Positions 1-12,424 of a DNA stretch of 64,000 nt are shown one piece after another. Every line of letters starts with the position of its first letter. Within the stretch, counting starts at the first letter, position 1. The DNA lies in contig JADNRX010000286.1 of NCBI GenBank assembly GCA_015501595.1, positions 1-64,000 of the forward strand, written 5' to 3'. Made by a program: the position numbers and the translations under genes. The notes under the pieces are model-generated. The model made no database searches and was not told where the DNA came from. It was given only the letters and a program-made list of their open reading frames with translations. The DNA comes from Hymenopellis radicata (taxonomy: Eukaryota > Basidiomycota > Agaricomycetes > Agaricales > Physalacriaceae).

Positions 1-1354
1 CACTTGTTTTTGAAGACACGCAGTGTTCTTGATGCAGGAAAGGAGGAGTCAGACGAACGTGCAGGAAAAAAATGGTGAGGTTCGTAAATGCTTATCGGGG
101 TCTCTGTACCCGCTGGATCCCCGACGAAACCCGCTAGCAGTGCTTAGTTCTTGTGAGTATGACCAGCGGTGTGTCCAAAGTCTTAGCTAGTATGACGAGA
201 GGTCCTCGGGTAGTATTTCTGTTCCACATACCCTTCACGCAGGCGACAATATGCACTTCTCGACAGAGAAAGAGTCTCCGCGATAAGGTGGGAGTCTCAA
301 GATGGACAGATAAAAAAAAGGTTAATCGTCAGCCGTTTCACACCAAGGTGGTTTATCCGCTCGACCAGATATCCCCGCACTGTCCTCGAAATTCAACGAC
401 CAAGGCCAAAAGGAAGCAATCGCCGCGCTGACAGTTGAAGGCTGGACAGTCAGAGAAGAGAAGAGGTCAGACCAAGAAAGGCGTCTGCTGCCAAGTCGGC
501 TACGTGGAGACACCATCAAGCTGTATCTCGGGGGGAAACGGCAAGCACATCAGTGCTAGTAGTGGACATGAAGCGAGAATTCGCGAGTTGTGTAGCGACA
601 GGGAAAAGGAGAGCACAAGATGGAAGCGTAAGGCGTAGACACAGTGGGAGATGGTTAGCCGGCTGAGTTCTTGAGGGAGTAGTGTCAGCGTGAAGGGGGC
701 GAAATTACCTTGAGATGTCTGAGTGAGGCAAGGACGACGGTCGGAAAAGATAATCGGGATATCATGTGACAATAGGCATAATATTTCCAACTCCGACGAT
801 GCTTTTGTAAAATGTGGGTGGGACTACGAGGCACAAGCGAAAACGACTGGCCTACGTTAATCATTCTGCGAAAGAAGTCTGTCGTTCCATGATCAGAATA
901 GACTCCCAGAAATCTGCTTTCCTTCGAGGAACGTTGATAACGCGCTTGTGGCGTGGGATTTCCTCCGGACCGCAAAAAGCCTGATCGAAAATCGTCTTCT
1001 GCGTTTGGGAAAAAATTTCGACTGTGCTACATACTTTTCCTGCCGGCCTCGCTGCATATATCTAGCCCCTCGGTCGCTATGCCGCAGTCCCTCTTAACCC
1101 ATCAGAAGCGCTTCAACGCTCTCAAGGTGAGCTTCATGAGCGAATCTTGGGACGGCACGCAGTCCTATACACAAACAGAGTCATGATTAGTTGACTTCAT
1201 ATCTGGACGTATGATACACCTTTGACATCGAGTATTGGACGAAGTACGACGTGAACTTGCCTACAGAACGAAGCGTGTGCGCTATAAAGGATCCGAATGT
1301 GCTATTAGCGAGGTGTCCAGCTCATGCGTCATCCTTTGTTCCACATTGATGGCA
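1..1354. other. no gene recognised
   Basis: Short open frames on both strands overlap one another and none shows a family motif or a convincing chain of splice sites. The last part is the upstream region of the F-box gene that follows. Confidence 0.5.
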
Positions 1355-1362
1355 TTTATAAA
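1355..1362 (+). promoter_or_regulatory. TATA box of F-box gene A
   Basis: TTTATAAA lies about 70 bp upstream of the ATG at 1430. This supports that ATG rather than the open frame upstream of it. Confidence 0.55.
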
Positions 1363-1429
1363 GCTCCCGGTCTTTCATAGATTCCCTCAAAGCGAATCCT
1401 TGCTTCTCTACCCTTCGACAAGCCCCGCC

Positions 1430-3204
1430 ATGAACTTCTCGTTACCTCTCTACCATCAGCCATCGCCGTACGCCGCCTATCTAACTGCAAGTGTTGCGGT
1501 ACGCGAACGTGGCCTCTTTGACGTTCTCGAGCTACAAGCTTTCGTTGAGGCCGCCATTAAAGACGTACACGCCCTCGAAGCCTGCCTCGCCAAACATAGA
1601 GTCAAGCCGAACATCCCGTCCGGGGCCCTCACAGCCATCCAACTCGAGTGCACCATGGCCCAAGACTTCTGCGATGCCCACATGCACATCCTCACTCCCA
1701 TTCATACCCTCCCCGTCGAAATCATGACGCGTATCTTTGATCACACTTTCGACAAGCCGTTCCCCATGACGCGCGGCCCATGGTTCCTGACCCGCGTCTG
1801 CCGCCGCTGGCGCGAAATCGCTGTTACTTATCCGTCACTGTGGACGTCGTTCACCATCGTGAGTCCTACCACCGCCAGCGCCGGTCGACCCACGTACGAG
1901 AAACCGTTGAACCTGCACGTCTTGCGGGCTATATTGGCATACTCGCACCCTCTACCTCTATCCTTCGCTCCTTCTTTAGGACCACGAAAGGCTGTGGTTT
2001 CATCTTCCCTTCTGAGCAGGCTGCAAGCCAGAACACACGCCCTAGAACAGTGTGCTGTCCATCCCCTCGACGAGTTATTCATATTTCCAGACTATGCCCG
2101 TGAACTTGTGAAACTCGCCTTGGGATGGAAGAGCGTCACACTCTCTGACTACGCCTTCTGGCTGCCGTACATTGGAGATACCCCCATACTCGAGCACCTT
2201 TGTCTTGCACAAACCAGACGTCGAGGTTGGTTTGACCTCGATAGGCTCAAGCACTTTCGTGGGGCGTCTCGCCTAAGGAGCTTGGTCCTTGCCGGGCCGT
2301 CTCTAGGATCATTCCCAACCTCTCCCGACGCTGTTATCGCCAGGTCGGGTGGCTTCCCCTGGACGCAACTCACCCACCTAACTCTAGTTCTGGATGACAC
2401 TTGGATGACATACCTCATCCTGCAGTTGTGCCCTAACCTCGTGTCCTTCCGCGATCTCACTCGCAAGGACGTCTGGCATACCACCCTGCAGTACCCCGTC
2501 ATCAGACACGGGAAACTACAGTCTTTGCATTCCTTCAACCGAGGCGTTCTGAATCGCCTTCAATGCCCCAATATCCGCCATCTCTCGTCTACCGTGCGGC
2601 ACGACCTATTGCCTGCCATCAAAAGCTTTGTGGAACGGTCCACTGCCTTTCGCGTGACCAAAGTCCCTCTGCATATCACACTCGCCGTGGCTCACGACTT
2701 TTACACGGCAGAGATGACCCGTTATCTTCTCGACGACCTGAGTACACATGTTATCAACCAACTGACATTTGTCGTCCCCGCCCATCGTCCCTTTCACCTG
2801 CTGAACCCAATCCTCATCTACATGGCTCGTTCGCTTGCAGGGCTCTTCCCCACCTCTCGAGCTTCGGTGTTCAGCTCTCACACGACCACTGCGCGTGCGC
2901 CGGGTATTCTAATGCGCGTGTCGTACAACCCGAGGAGGCGGCTGCTCTGGCAATGAGCATCTACGAGCTCTTCATTCGCAATGCCAGATCTCCGCTGAAT
3001 GTGATGTGTCTGGAGGTAAACTACGCATGCTCTTCGCCGCCTGCTTGTATGCCAGAACTATTTTTGGAGCTGGAAACGCACAAGCCGGCGGGGTTGAAGC
3101 TCAAGTTGGATCCCGCTTCTCAAGGTATTCCTTCATTCTTTTAATCGTTCGTATCTCGAAATCTAGGAAGTAATTCTGCAAAGTATAGTATAGAAATCGC
3201 GTAA
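1430..3204 (+). CDS. F-box protein A, with an apparent one-base frameshift near its end
   Basis: Agaricomycete F-box protein, expected to bind Skp1 in an SCF ubiquitin ligase through its F-box, with a divergent leucine-rich C-terminal part for substrate choice. The ATG at 1430 is chosen because the protein then starts MNFSLPLYHQPSPYAAYL, matching the start of the paralogue at 41586-43277 (PLYRQPSPYAAYI). The F-box reads LPVEIMTRIF followed by VCRRWREI and PSLWTSF. Near 2847-2851, at a CCCC run, the frame that aligns to the paralogue shifts by one base. Without the shift the protein stops at 2956; with it the family C-terminus (IYELFIRNARS, then LELETHKPAGLKL) continues to 3124. A 42-bp GT..AG intron (3125-3166) then leads to a short last exon ending at 3204. 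The frameshift may be real decay or a sequencing error. The two-exon end is inferred from the paralogues. Confidence 0.72.
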
Positions 3205-3269
3205 CCGAACTTATGCGTAGATAGAACCAATCCATCCTTGACTTGTGTAAATTGTTTTTCAGTGGAAAG

Positions 3270-4969
3270 TTACTCATCAAGAAAGCTAGAGTCGCTTCCT
3301 ATCATCGAGGGTGTTCAGTCGATTGCAAACAAAATAAATGCTCACTGACCTTTCCAACCAGAAATCGAGGTCGACAACGCGTAAGTCAGGCCACTCGGCT
3401 TCAGGTCCATGAGATCAGAAAAAAAACTGGCAATGCAAGGAGGACTGGTCACGCCCGCGTATGAGACGTCGACGCTGACCGTATCAACCTTTGCAGCCGA
3501 ATTTCTGATGTGCATCTCATAAAGAGCCCCTCCCAAGCTCCCTTCGAACATGACTTGACAATCGTCGTTCTCGCATGTTTCTTCGGGATGCTCAAGCTGT
3601 ATATGCAATCTCAGCAAGCCTGGAAAGATGTGTGGATTCCATGCGACGAAGTCGATGATGGGAATGATGCAGAGGACCGACATCGATGTAGACCTTATCG
3701 TCAAATCTGTCGTGTATCTAGTGTTCAGATGGCTGAGAAGGTTCTGCGTGGAGTCGTCCCTCGAAGAACAACTAACTCCCAGGGCAACGTGTGTTGGGCC
3801 GGGACTGTCAGATGCCGTCGTTCCAAGTAAAGCTGATATTTCATCCACCAGATCAAACCTAGCGGGGAAGGACAGCTTATCGAGGCACGGACATTGAAGG
3901 CGTTGGAGGAGACCAGCGTTACGCGTATGCAGGGCTCTTAGTCGAACCGGCGCGATAACCGGCCAATCATCTCGATCCTCCCAGATATCGTCTCGGCTGT
4001 TATCCCTGAATGAAACAAGGTTGGGACACGCGGAAACGAACAGGTAGGACATCCAGCTGTAATCAAGCGCCACTGAGAGGTCAGTAATCTGCCTCCACGG
4101 GAAGTCACTGGTGACCTGTCCAAGGAGATCGATGTCGCCGGGGAAAGAATGAGCAGCTTTTCCGCCCAATCTAAGCTTTCTCAAGCTGGGCGCCTGGGTG
4201 AAACGATTGAGGACGACTGGAGTGAATCCTGCGTCAGAGTCGCAGAGCGTCAACTCTTCGAGATGAGGCAGGAGCAGGGGCTCATGGAGATCCAGTGTCG
4301 TACACTGATCAAGAGAAACGTTCCTCCAATGCGGGGATGAGAGTAAAAGCTCGTGTAAAAGCGTGAATGGTAGATGACGTATGGGCGCGTGAAAGGTAAG
4401 CGGTACGGATGAGAATACTCCAAGGCCCGGAGAACCGGTTCCTCGTTCACGAAAGTATCATGGCGTAGTTGATGAATGTGGGGAGTAGGAATCGAAAATG
4501 ACGCCCACAATGTAGGACAGGACATCACCGATCCGCGCCAGCGTCGGCAGACGTGCATCAACCACCATGGACCATGAGAGAGAGGTCACGGGACAACGAG
4601 ATGAAATATCTTGGTCACGATTTCGAGCGGAAGAATGTGGATTGGTGTGGGTAATATGGATGCATGGGCGTCGCAGCACGCCCTAGCTGCAGCGAGCTCT
4701 GACTCGGCGGCCGTCAAAGCGGCACGGAGAATCATCTCGATAGCGGCGCCGTGTGGCGTCGTGTCATGCTCGCTTTCGGCTGCAGCTAAGATCTGGTGGA
4801 GGATGTTAATGGTCTCCTCATGCAAGTCTGCTTCATGAATAAGTTCATAGAGAAAAGCTTTTAAATCATGCCTCAGACTGAGGAGCTCTGGTGAATCCAG
4901 AGGAGCATCTCCTGAGATATACGCAGCATATGGAGAGGGTTGACGATATAATGGCCAGTGCTGGAACAT
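3270..4969 (-). pseudogene. F-box protein B, copy 1, disrupted
   Basis: Close paralogue of the intact F-box gene at 41586-43277, in the same direction and convergent with F-box A. The protein would start MFQHWPLYRQPSPYAAY. Two lesions are seen against the intact copy. A 3-bp insertion at about 4587-4589 makes an in-frame TGA right after IFHLVVP, inside the F-box. A one-base deletion at about 4405-4411 shifts the frame after ALEYS. Everything after that is open to 3342. As in the intact copy, a roughly 50-bp GT..AG intron then joins WK to a final mini-exon ending SSFLDE at 3270. The coding sequence is otherwise well conserved, so inactivation looks recent. Confidence 0.8.
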
Positions 4970-5171
4970 GAGTGCTTGTACAGTGAAGGCTGTCGAAGAC
5001 AAAGCGGCAATGCGGTGTTGATAGCATCAAATGAATTCTCACACAGCCACTTCTTTTGTTGTTCATCAACGTTGGCTACGCTCTACGACATGACCAAGCT
5101 TACTGTATACTTGATGCAGAGGAGTTTGATGGAAACGAGAAACGGTAGCGTATACCCCGTTCTGGTAAAGA

Positions 5172-7220
5172 CTAGGACAGTGCCAATGCTTCAAGCCTAA
5201 CGATCTGGGTATCCAGATCCGGAGCGTCTGGGTCATGCTTGTTCTGCACGTTTGAGCATGTATCAAGCCGCCAAGATCCCAACAGATGATGTCTTTTCCT
5301 TCCGACAGATATGCCTTCAATCAGCGGGGTTCCACCGGGGGACGGTAATGTGAGCACGCCGAGTATGGCTCTGTTGTCCTGGTCCTGGTCCGTTTGAGCG
5401 CGCCATGGTGTTGCCATCCATACCAGGCGTTCCTCCGTCCTGAAAGCATCAACCTTGGAATCAAAGGCACGAAACGCGATGCACGCCTCTGTAGCAGCGT
5501 ATAGATCTATGTATACACCTTCTGCAGAAGGCGGATCAGACTCTAGATAGTGTTGGCGCAAGGCCGACACGTTGCTCTCCAACTGTTTCTGCATGACGAA
5601 AAGCAAGAACGCGCGCTCCGCAGTTGAGAGAGGCTCTTCGAAGGTATCAAGCCCTCCCTTCTCCGCGACTATAAGACCATTCAGAAAGGTTATACACCGA
5701 ACTATAGAAATTGGACTGACCTTTACGCGATAATTGGCCGCAAAGCTCTCGTCCCACTGCGGTATTCCAATGTTGGCGTTGGCAGTCTGTACTGCAGAAG
5801 GTCATCACGCCGCACCGGGAACATTTTTGACACGCTGTTTGATCTGACCCATCATTGTTTTCGCACTAACGAGTTGCAACCAGTCAACGAGGAGTGAACT
5901 CTAAGACAAACAACAACGCCTCACCTGTACATTCCAACAGATATACTTCCCGCGGTTGCCGTATTCCGCACGGAGCCTATCCATCTTCATAGCGAAGATT
6001 AGAAGTCGCCCAAGTGAGTCTTGCAACCAGCCACCCCGTCGTACGTTCGCGATTGCTGCTAGAAAGGGCTGAAAGATAGCCTTGTATATAAGGAACGGTG
6101 CCATTCTGTGGAATAAATGGTTGACTGTAAACCAAAGACTGGGGCGACCCGGAGGGTCGCGAACGGACGGAACAACACTATCGTCGTATGAGCTGAATGA
6201 GTGAAGACGCGCAAGGGTGTTGAAGAGACGCGACGGCCGAGGTTGAAGAATAACGGCCGATCCCACAGAGCTGATCGCATCGTCGAGGAATCGTAAGCAT
6301 CGATAGGTAATACTGGCCATGATGCGGGTGATTGGAATGCCTTCGTGTGTCGTCCTGACGAGCAATGCAAGTACTTTAGTGACCCAGTAGGCAGCACGTT
6401 GCTCGAGGAGGATTTGAAGGATGGTGTGATGCAAGATTATATCGCTGAGGAGATTCATGTGCACCTCGAGGATCTCGTAATTCACTGGAGTAACCGTGAA
6501 GGCGTCGATGAGTAGCTGGAGGCACTCCGTGGAGATGAAGGAGGCATTGTCCTCGATAACACTGTGCAATTCAGGTGTACTCTGGGCGTGTTTAATGATA
6601 GCATCAACCGCGGTTCCGTACAGATACCAGCATGGGGCACTAGCCTCTGGGTCTCGCCACATAGCATTTTGGGGCCAGGCGACAAAGTCCTGATGACCAG
6701 CATGCACAGGTCGGAAGATTGCTGGAGAATATGTGGCACTAGTGTGAGGAGGATCCCAAACGGGTAACAACCTCTACCAGGGACGAGTCGTCACTTCCAG
6801 AGAGAAACGCGGTCAAGAAGAAGATCGCCCACTCCCTCGCGACTCCCCAGGCCGACTCTGATAGGAGGTCAACGTTCCTGCATGTGGTAAGGGCCACAAA
6901 GCAGGCGTCAATGCGCCTAAAATGGTGGACCCATCGGTCGATGGCGTGGTGCGACTGGGGAGGCGATTTCAGCAGAAGATGGTACTCGAGCAGGGGACAT
7001 AGCTCAGTAAAGCACCGTTCAGTGGCCGGAGACCCTGCTCTATGAATCTCGAACAAAAGGGTTGCGAGACGACTCAGCGCTTTGGACTGCCGATCTAAAG
7101 GGGCGTGGAAAGCGTCGTTCTAAAGAAGGGAGCAATGTCATCACGACAAATCCGGCAACGTTTTGGTCTGCATACCTTCGAATTTCGGAAGGTAATATTC
7201 CATCTTGTTGTAAGGTCCAT
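5172..7220 (-). CDS. MYND-type zinc-finger protein
   Basis: Five or more exons. The start is ATG at 7218-7220 (MDLTTRWNITFRNSK), then a 56-bp intron (7120-7175), a helical region rich in leucine and tryptophan, a 59-bp intron (5866-5924), the MYND exon (5721-5865), a 52-bp intron (5669-5720) and the C-terminal exon. The MYND finger reads CQKCSRCGVMTFCS, then DCQRQHWN and a last Cys in LCGQL. This fits the C-x2-C ... FCS-x2-CQ-x2-HW pattern of this zinc-binding protein-interaction domain. The splice between about 6800 and 6690 is unresolved because several GT/AG pairs are possible. Proteins with a long helical N-terminus and one MYND finger are common in Agaricomycetes and their targets are unknown. 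A decayed copy of the 3' end occurs at 43340-43800. Confidence 0.78.
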
Positions 7221-7391
7221 GTAAGTAGGTGGTCGCCGCAAAACAAACCAAACCTGACGTAAAAAAAGTCCAGCATGATCGCTGGAACGCGGCGGCACTG
7301 CCGACCCTGCGAATTGACGGCGAGGCGGGACTAAAATCTGTTCATTTGCCACTAGTATCGTACAACAACGCGTTCTACACCTGTCATTTCA

Positions 7392-9131
7392 TCATTCCTC
7401 GTTTGCCCACTGTAGCAGCCAGTCCTCCCAATCCTCCCACGCGCTATCAATTAAATCTTCGGCCTTGCTCTCGGGAACTCTGGGATTGATTAACCTTGTC
7501 ATAATATAACATGCACGGCTCCGTTCATCGCTACGACATCGGGAATTGAAACCTGCTGTCCATTCGCCCATACCTTCGTAATGACCCGGTATGGACGCCT
7601 AGGACCCGGGAACGGAAGCGTGACGTTATACTTGACGATCTGAAGGAGTAGGGAATGGTTCTTCAAGAGGGTAGGCGCGGTAAAGTTCGCGCTGGAAATC
7701 ACGTCGGGAAGGTGATGGAAGCATTGCCAGAGTCGGCAGCAGCTCTGGAAACAGTGTCGAACTGTCATGCTCAGGGAAAGGCGGCGCAGAAGTGGACGTG
7801 GATGTGGAAGAAAGGATCCCAGACTTGCCGGAGGTCGCGTTGTAGAGGTAGTAATCAAACATTAGATAAGTAGTATGATTGGATGATTGACTGACCAGTA
7901 TGGAGACTGAGATCTGGCACGACGTGGAACTGTAAAAGCTTCTTCAGTACTCTCGCGCCGAAGGGAGAGAACAAGTAGAGCTGCAAGTTCTTGGGGAGCG
8001 CTTTGAACGCGGAATTCGAGGGAATGAATGCGGTCACAGTAGAGGTTCCCGTGAAATGTCCCTCCTGGTCTTTTTTTCCGGAAACCCAATGCAAGTCGAG
8101 GTCGTCGGCTAAAGCTGAACGCTGAAAGGCTGAAGTCTAGAAATAAGTGTTAGTGGGATCGCGTGAAGCAACAGGGACGTAGCGTACGAAAAAAGAGAAG
8201 TATCGAGGGATACTGAAGACTTGAGAGAAGGCAGGGAAAGGAGGGATTAAAGGACAATTGACGACGTGAATGATGCCTAAGTAGAATGTATTTGGAGTTC
8301 AGGTTACGAGCAAACACTGACTCAGGAACACACCATTGCTAGTTTGAACATTTGGACGTACAACCCTACTGTAAAGGTTGATGACCATACTAGGCGGAAT
8401 GAGCGACGTCTGAACGCGGATACGTTGCGCCTCATCGTCCAAGGCGTACTGAAGAGAGAGGTTCGTGGGAAAAGTTGATATCTCGGCGGGTTGAAGGGAA
8501 GGAAGTTCCGCTGTGAGGACGTGGTACCTAAGGATCGCGGAGACAAGCGCCTTGAGTAACTTGTGTCCTTCCTTGTCTTGACCATTGTCGTCGAGATTGT
8601 ATTCGGCCCCAAGAGCATCAAGATAATCCATGACGTCAGCTAGATTGGACGTCGTCGAGAGTTGCTCGTCATCCAGAATGTGCTTTGGACGTTTGAAAGC
8701 CCAATCAGGGACAGCGAAAAAAGTTAGCCTGAAGAAATATGAGAATCTAAAGCGCAGTAGCAATGCAATATACTTGGCAGACGAATCATTGAGCAAAGGA
8801 ATGATAGATTCGCTAAAATTAACGGCCTTGGAGAGTTTGGAAAACCTGTCGACGATGAGAACTTGCCGTACGCGCAAGCAAGTAGATGACCGTACTGTGG
8901 ATCAGCACAGATCACCTCATATATCGTCTTGTTTCCGTTTTGGGCTGGAGGAGCGCCCGGTGGTTGCTGCTCCTGTGAGCCCCAATCGCCATAATGCTGA
9001 GGTCGAATTTCAATCTGTCCGGCATCCAAAGTTTCCTGTGTAGTCGTGCTGAAGAACCACTCCAAAGGTCGTGGAAGACTATGTGCCAGGAGGGCTAGGC
9101 TGAGGAGAAGGACGCTGATATGTTGGAGCAT
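7392..9131 (-). CDS. secreted protein with two fasciclin (FAS1) domains
   Basis: The start at 9131 gives a signal peptide, MLQHISVLLLSLALLAHS. Splicing a 50-bp intron joins DPQ to FSKLSKAVNFSESIIPLL, and a second intron joins NDSSAK to LTFFAVPDWAF. Both are FAS1 core motifs. A further intron gives SNGIIHVVNCPLIPP, the end of the first domain. The second domain contains TVTAFIPSNSAFKALP, LLQFHVVPDLSLHT, YNATSGKSG and SIPDVVAMNGAVHVI. FAS1 proteins are extracellular adhesion or cell-wall proteins. Oddities: the intron after LHT ends in TG instead of AG (near 7861), a frame change is needed around 7730-7800, and another follows HVI near 7512. After that last shift comes an acidic Trp-rich tail (WEDWEDWLLQWANEE) ending at 7392. 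The gene may be damaged or carry sequencing errors. Confidence 0.75.
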
Positions 9132-10088
9132 TGGGGGAGGAAGGATGAGAGTGTGATAGACATCGAATCCGGCAATGACGCAGGTGGGCGCAGCTGCGTA
9201 CTAGGCTTTGGCTCGATCATGGGACCGAGACTGTATGAACGCGGCCATCCTCGTTACAAAGAAGACTGGAGCCGGTCTGTGTACACGCGCTCGATGGGCA
9301 GGAGGACCACGATACGTATTGAATATTGAATAGCCGCGGGGGACTCGACTTCTCACACTGTGAATAGGTGCATGATCAAGGGAGGAACAACTTTGTTCCG
9401 TCATTTTTTGATGCCGGCCAGATCGGCAGGCCTGCCAGGAATTTTTGCAGTCTGTCTCTCTTCGACTAATCTCTGCCGGGCAAGAAACTATGACATGCTT
9501 TCTTCTCGGTAAAGAGATTCAATATCTGTCTTGCTGAGAGGCACAACAAAACCTGGGTTCATCGTTGCTGATGGTGAGCGACATATTGGCTCCCTGTCAA
9601 CATAAAGCTTCGCTTGATGTAGTGCTCAACAGGCGCTGAGTGGCAGCGTCGACGATCCTCAGCGCCGGTGGGCTCCTCGGAGGCTTATCCACCACCTCCG
9701 TTCCCCGATCATATTCAAGGCAGTTCGTCTCCACACTCGGGAGCGCACATTGATAACTTCCTATGACGGCGTCAAGTATCTCATACATAGAAGCAGACAG
9801 ACACAGCCATCACCTGTCTCAATACCCGAACAGTGGATATGCCGCTTCATGTAAATTGGCCACAGCCTCAGTGTGGACAAGGCCAGCGCTCTTTTAATGT
9901 GTACGCGCGAGCGTTCCGATTCTTGAAACGTTTAACGAGCTCTCCTTTCTTCATTTTTGCTTTCTCGCCATCATAAAAGGTCGCTGTCAGAGCTGACACT
10001 TCCGTGCTGCCCACACACTACCACTCGCGGTGTTTACTACCGAAGACAACGACCGTGTCTGTCTACCGGCTGTACCGTTGTAAGTCGA
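9132..10088. other. intergenic, divergent promoter region
   Basis: Lies between the divergent fasciclin and surface-protein genes. Only short overlapping open frames without recognisable motifs are present. Confidence 0.5.
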
Positions 10089-10096
10089 TATATAAG
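10089..10096 (+). promoter_or_regulatory. TATA box
   Basis: TATATAAG lies about 40 bp upstream of the ATG at 10136. Confidence 0.55.
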
Positions 10097-10135
10097 GAGC
10101 AAGGACATTCATCACTGACACCATAACAGACAAAG

Positions 10136-11174
10136 ATGTTCGTACCATTTCTCTCGGAGCGGAAGATCGGCAAGACATTCAAGCACTACAAACGTAAATT
10201 AAAATCAAAGTTTTACCAGCGGCCAACAAGTCCACAGGGTACAGGGGACACTTTCTCGATGATAATGGTCGCTCCTGATTTCTTTAACAGACCGCGGGAT
10301 TATCCTCAGTCGAGGGGCGTCCGTAAATTCTTCGGAGTGCAGCGGCCAGTAAATAACCTTTTGGCGGCGGCGGGCCTACCACAAATGTCACTGTTGATCC
10401 TTTCAAAGGACGTACAGCCGGAGGCGGTACAAGAGCTCAGGTGGGGTCCGGGACGTGAGTCGCCCTTTCATTCTTCGAGCCGCAGGTCCTTACTACCTGA
10501 ATAGGTCGCCTATCTATGGGAGTGGGTATCCAGATGTCAGCGGTCGTGGAACAGCCGGTCGCAATTTTCCCTTTTACTACATGCCACTCGTGTACGAGAG
10601 CCCAGACTTGGATTATCTGAACCCACCCGAGGTACCTTGCTTTGTTTATCCCGTCTGTGATGATGCTCATGAGAAACCATTTCAGTATGGCGGCTCTCAG
10701 AGCTCCAATCGCCCTGGGGGACCCATGAAATATGCTACAATTACCGGTCTCAAGCAGAAACAGACTCTGCGCGTCGTCTCAGACGCAAGCACAGTGACGT
10801 CCCTTATCACCGATATCAGGATAGGGTGCGGTAACAAGTTTACTATGTCTGTTGCCCCGAATGGCATCAAAGGTCCATTCAACTATGATCCAAAGGTGGT
10901 CCGCCCCGAGTCGACGATCCAGTACTTCCGGGCAAGCAGCATCTCGTTGGAGCTCGATGGATACAATAATTCCGCCGCCTTTGCAGAAAAGGACGGTGCA
11001 GCGAACACTCCGTTTCCAGTCATGGATGCCATTCTCACTGGATGTGTCATCAAGACTATCAACCAGGCAGCACCACTCGTCGTGACGAACGGTGTCGAGA
11101 GATGGGAGCATCCGAATGCCGGTATCGTACTGCTCCTCATCATTAGCTACCATTATCTTTCTACGATATTCTAA
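10136..11174 (+). CDS. Agaricomycete surface protein with C-terminal hydrophobic anchor
   Basis: Two exons. Exon 1 starts MFVPFLSERKIGKTFKHYKR, and a 64-bp GT..AG intron (about 10440-10503) joins QELR to SPIYGSGYPD. The central part carries GYPDVSGRGTAGRNFPFYY and later SSNRPGGPM and RVVSDASTVTSLI. I recognise these as the conserved segments of a fungal family without an assigned function. The C-terminus (AGIVLLLIISYHYLSTIF) is a hydrophobic tail of the kind that specifies a GPI or membrane anchor. The N-terminus is basic rather than a clear signal peptide, so an upstream exon cannot be excluded. Family membership is from memory; the anchor role is inferred. Confidence 0.65.
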
Positions 11175-12424
11175 AGAGTCTGAGAGCGACTTTATTTACT
11201 GCGCTGAGTTACGGTACTTGTGTACAGTACCAGTACTATTGTTGTGCGTGGACATCATTCAGGTCCCGTCGGGTTCAATACTTATAGGTCGGCGCTACTT
11301 GCGGATGACCCACTTCATCATACACCCACTACAAACCTATGTCATCAAGGAAGGTCGCAAAAACGCAGGACAGTGGGCTCACCGATCGTCTGAAGCGGGA
11401 TACAGTTGTACGACTGAGTCGCCGAGCCGGAATTCGACCCCAACGCCTCCCGCTACAGGCACTCTGCTGGAAGGATCGAGAGTTGATACGGTGGATATGG
11501 TGTCCAGCTTTTCACGCCTGAGAATGACTGGCGATTCGGGAAACGCCCGAAGAGAAGACAAGAGTGCGTACGCTGCATACTCTGACGAACAGTAGGTTCC
11601 CGTGGAGGCGAAAAGATGGCCGACAGAGCCGTGGATAAAGAGGACCGAGATCGAGGCATCTTTGGCAAAGTCGGAGGGCGTCGAGAGGATTATCGCAGAA
11701 AAAAAAGGAGTCGGTGACCTGATGTGAAAAACGATGAAAATAATGATAGTACAGATAGATTCATCTTGAAGAGGTGCTAGGCACTATCAATCCGAATCGG
11801 TCTAGCATGAAGTCTGTGGACGGAGCTGGCAGAACTGGGGTCGTCCATTCGTATCGTAAATCCCGTATCCAGGTTCCTGGTTGTCCGAGTATATATGCGC
11901 GAACCACCCTACACCACCTTGGGGTATTGGTTCGAAGAACCAACAATGCGAGTCCAGAAGTGCGTAGTAGTGCTGAGAAAACAGCATGTCTGGCGCCTGG
12001 CGCTCGTTTATGAAACGGAGGAGGGGCAAACCCACCGTACTGCCAGTGAAGACAATCAAGTCCGCTGTCATATAGATATCTTTCGACTTGAACAAGTCTA
12101 GGACTTTGGGCTACGATTGAACATGGCATGTCGTCTCAGTGTCCTCTTCAAAACTGCGTGCAACAAGTACTCGGCATTCGCCGGCGGAGTCTAAAGGTTT
12201 GTTCCGAGTTTGGCGACTTGCTTCCGATTGTCTTTTCTGTCAGTTCAAGAAGATGATGAGGATGCCGTACGTATTAACTATCCGTCGGGCGTGGCACACG
12301 TTCCGCCTGGCAGCAGATCTTATCACAGGCTCGCCTCCCTGCGGTGTGAACGAACCTGCAAGCCTTTGTACCACATTCGTCGAACGCCTCGCACCCTTTT
12401 TCTCTCTACCTTCCCACCAACAAG
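11175..12424. other. intergenic, with one unrecognised minus-strand open frame
   Basis: Between the surface-protein gene and the P450. An open frame on the minus strand at 11802-12095 has protein-like composition (for example SQHYYALLDSHCWFFEP and GVGWFAHIYSDNQEPGYG) but no ATG-led exon structure I could support and no family I recognise. It may be a remnant. Confidence 0.35.

Noticed and set aside
2771..2840. Candidate 70-bp intron in F-box A to explain the frame change
   Set aside because: Its length does not restore the frame and it would remove a segment conserved in the paralogues.
4611..4838. Plus-strand ORFs across F-box B copy 1 (and the twin at 42919-43128)
   Set aside because: Antisense shadows of the F-box coding sequence, repeated only because the gene is duplicated.
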